Assembly (NCBI GenBank): GCA_964612675.1
Contig: CAZTDD010000019.1
Location: 1-64,000, forward strand
Source: CAZTDD01 sp964612675
GTDB lineage: Bacteria > Hinthialibacterota > Hinthialibacteria > Hinthialibacterales > JAKPRU01
Length of the DNA: 64,000 nucleotides
Direction of reading: 5' to 3'
Below, piece after piece: positions 63,797 to 64,000 of the stretch. The notes beneath the pieces are model-generated. The model was not told where the DNA came from. It was given only the letters and a program-made list of their open reading frames with translations, and ran no database searches. The stretch's first letter is position 1. Each line of letters opens with the position of its first letter. The position numbers and the translations under genes are program-made.

Positions 63797-64000
63797 TATC
63801 TTCTAAGACCAAATCGTCTGCAAAAACTATTGGCGATGCACGGGAACAGGCAGTCGCCCCATCGGCGGAGTATTTTCTCAGATTTCGAGGAAGAAAAGTA
63901 CGGGAAGTCCCTGTCCACACCGCCGATCTTCGCTGCATCATCGCTATCTGCGTTCGGGTAAGTGAAACTCGATTCCATCGTACCCGACTTGAATCCCGTC
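63797..64000. other. Upstream region of the lyase gene, no gene seen
   Basis: About 200 bp at the right edge, presumably holding the promoter of the heparinase-like gene and perhaps part of the next gene; no feature can be supported. Confidence 0.4.

Overview
The window looks like chromosome from an uncultured, roughly 50% GC, Gram-negative-type heterotroph: it has RND/TolC efflux, Tat- and Sec-exported enzymes, GspG-type prepilins, and many secreted carbohydrate-active enzymes and sulfatases. The two prepilins, the sulfatase-rich glycan arsenal and the small metabolosome locus recall Planctomycetota/Verrucomicrobiota-like or candidate-phylum bacteria such as Sumerlaeota or Hydrogenedentota. 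No rRNA or tRNA gene is visible, so this placement is an inference. Dispersed palindromic repeats and a small terminal-inverted-repeat element fill most of the longer intergenic gaps.

Layout. 1-6.7 kb (minus strand): a compact bacterial microcompartment (BMC) operon of hexameric shell protein, PduL phosphotransacylase, a possible flavoprotein with a putative cargo-targeting helix, and a CoA-acylating aldehyde dehydrogenase with the same kind of helix, followed by alaS. 7-8.6 kb: membrane-anchored lytic transglycosylase and a P-loop kinase. 8.6-14.3 kb: PL10-like pectate lyase, sulfatase and GH116 enzyme, the last overlapping a COG0523 GTPase. 15.5-17.6 kb: an AAA ATPase plus TOPRIM/DUF4435-like pair resembling the PARIS (AriA/AriB) anti-phage system, closed by a strong terminator. 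17.7-21.3 kb: a 1214-residue secreted protein with four tandem beta-sandwich repeats, two of them recently duplicated. 21.6-28.6 kb: prepilins, secreted DUF4185-like and GH172/DUF2961 proteins, a GNAT acetyltransferase and a DUF1848 protein. 30-38.8 kb: CE15 esterase, two secreted nucleoside-hydrolase-like proteins, a second sulfatase and a 1003-residue GH-A-like/CBM9-like protein. 39-45.3 kb: RND permease, adaptor and TolC operon with 4-bp overlaps, the adaptor carrying an unusual C-terminal DUF6858-like domain. 45.6-53 kb: FkbM methyltransferase, sigma-54 activator, large hybrid histidine kinase, XRE/ImmA-like regulator. 53.4-58.6 kb: SagB-type nitroreductase, sugar/sodium symporter, haem-c chemoreceptor, bacteriohemerythrin. 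58.7-61.7 kb: a gene remnant, a membrane-anchored beta-helix protein, an XRE/S24-like regulator without the protease dyad, and next to it a consensus sigma-70 promoter and intrinsic terminator bracketing about 300 nt without a convincing ORF. 61.7-63.8 kb: heparinase II/III-like lyase.

How it works together. The secreted enzymes point to breakdown of sulfated and uronate-rich polysaccharides, with the symporter as a possible sugar uptake route. In Planctomycetota and Verrucomicrobia, BMCs of this general kind process the lactaldehyde/propionaldehyde arising from fucose and rhamnose, which would fit such a diet. The strongest leads for something new are the promoter/terminator transcript unit with its regulator (59.2-61.7 kb), the adaptor-DUF6858 fusion, the cargo-tagged BMC protein of unknown function, and the PARIS-like pair.
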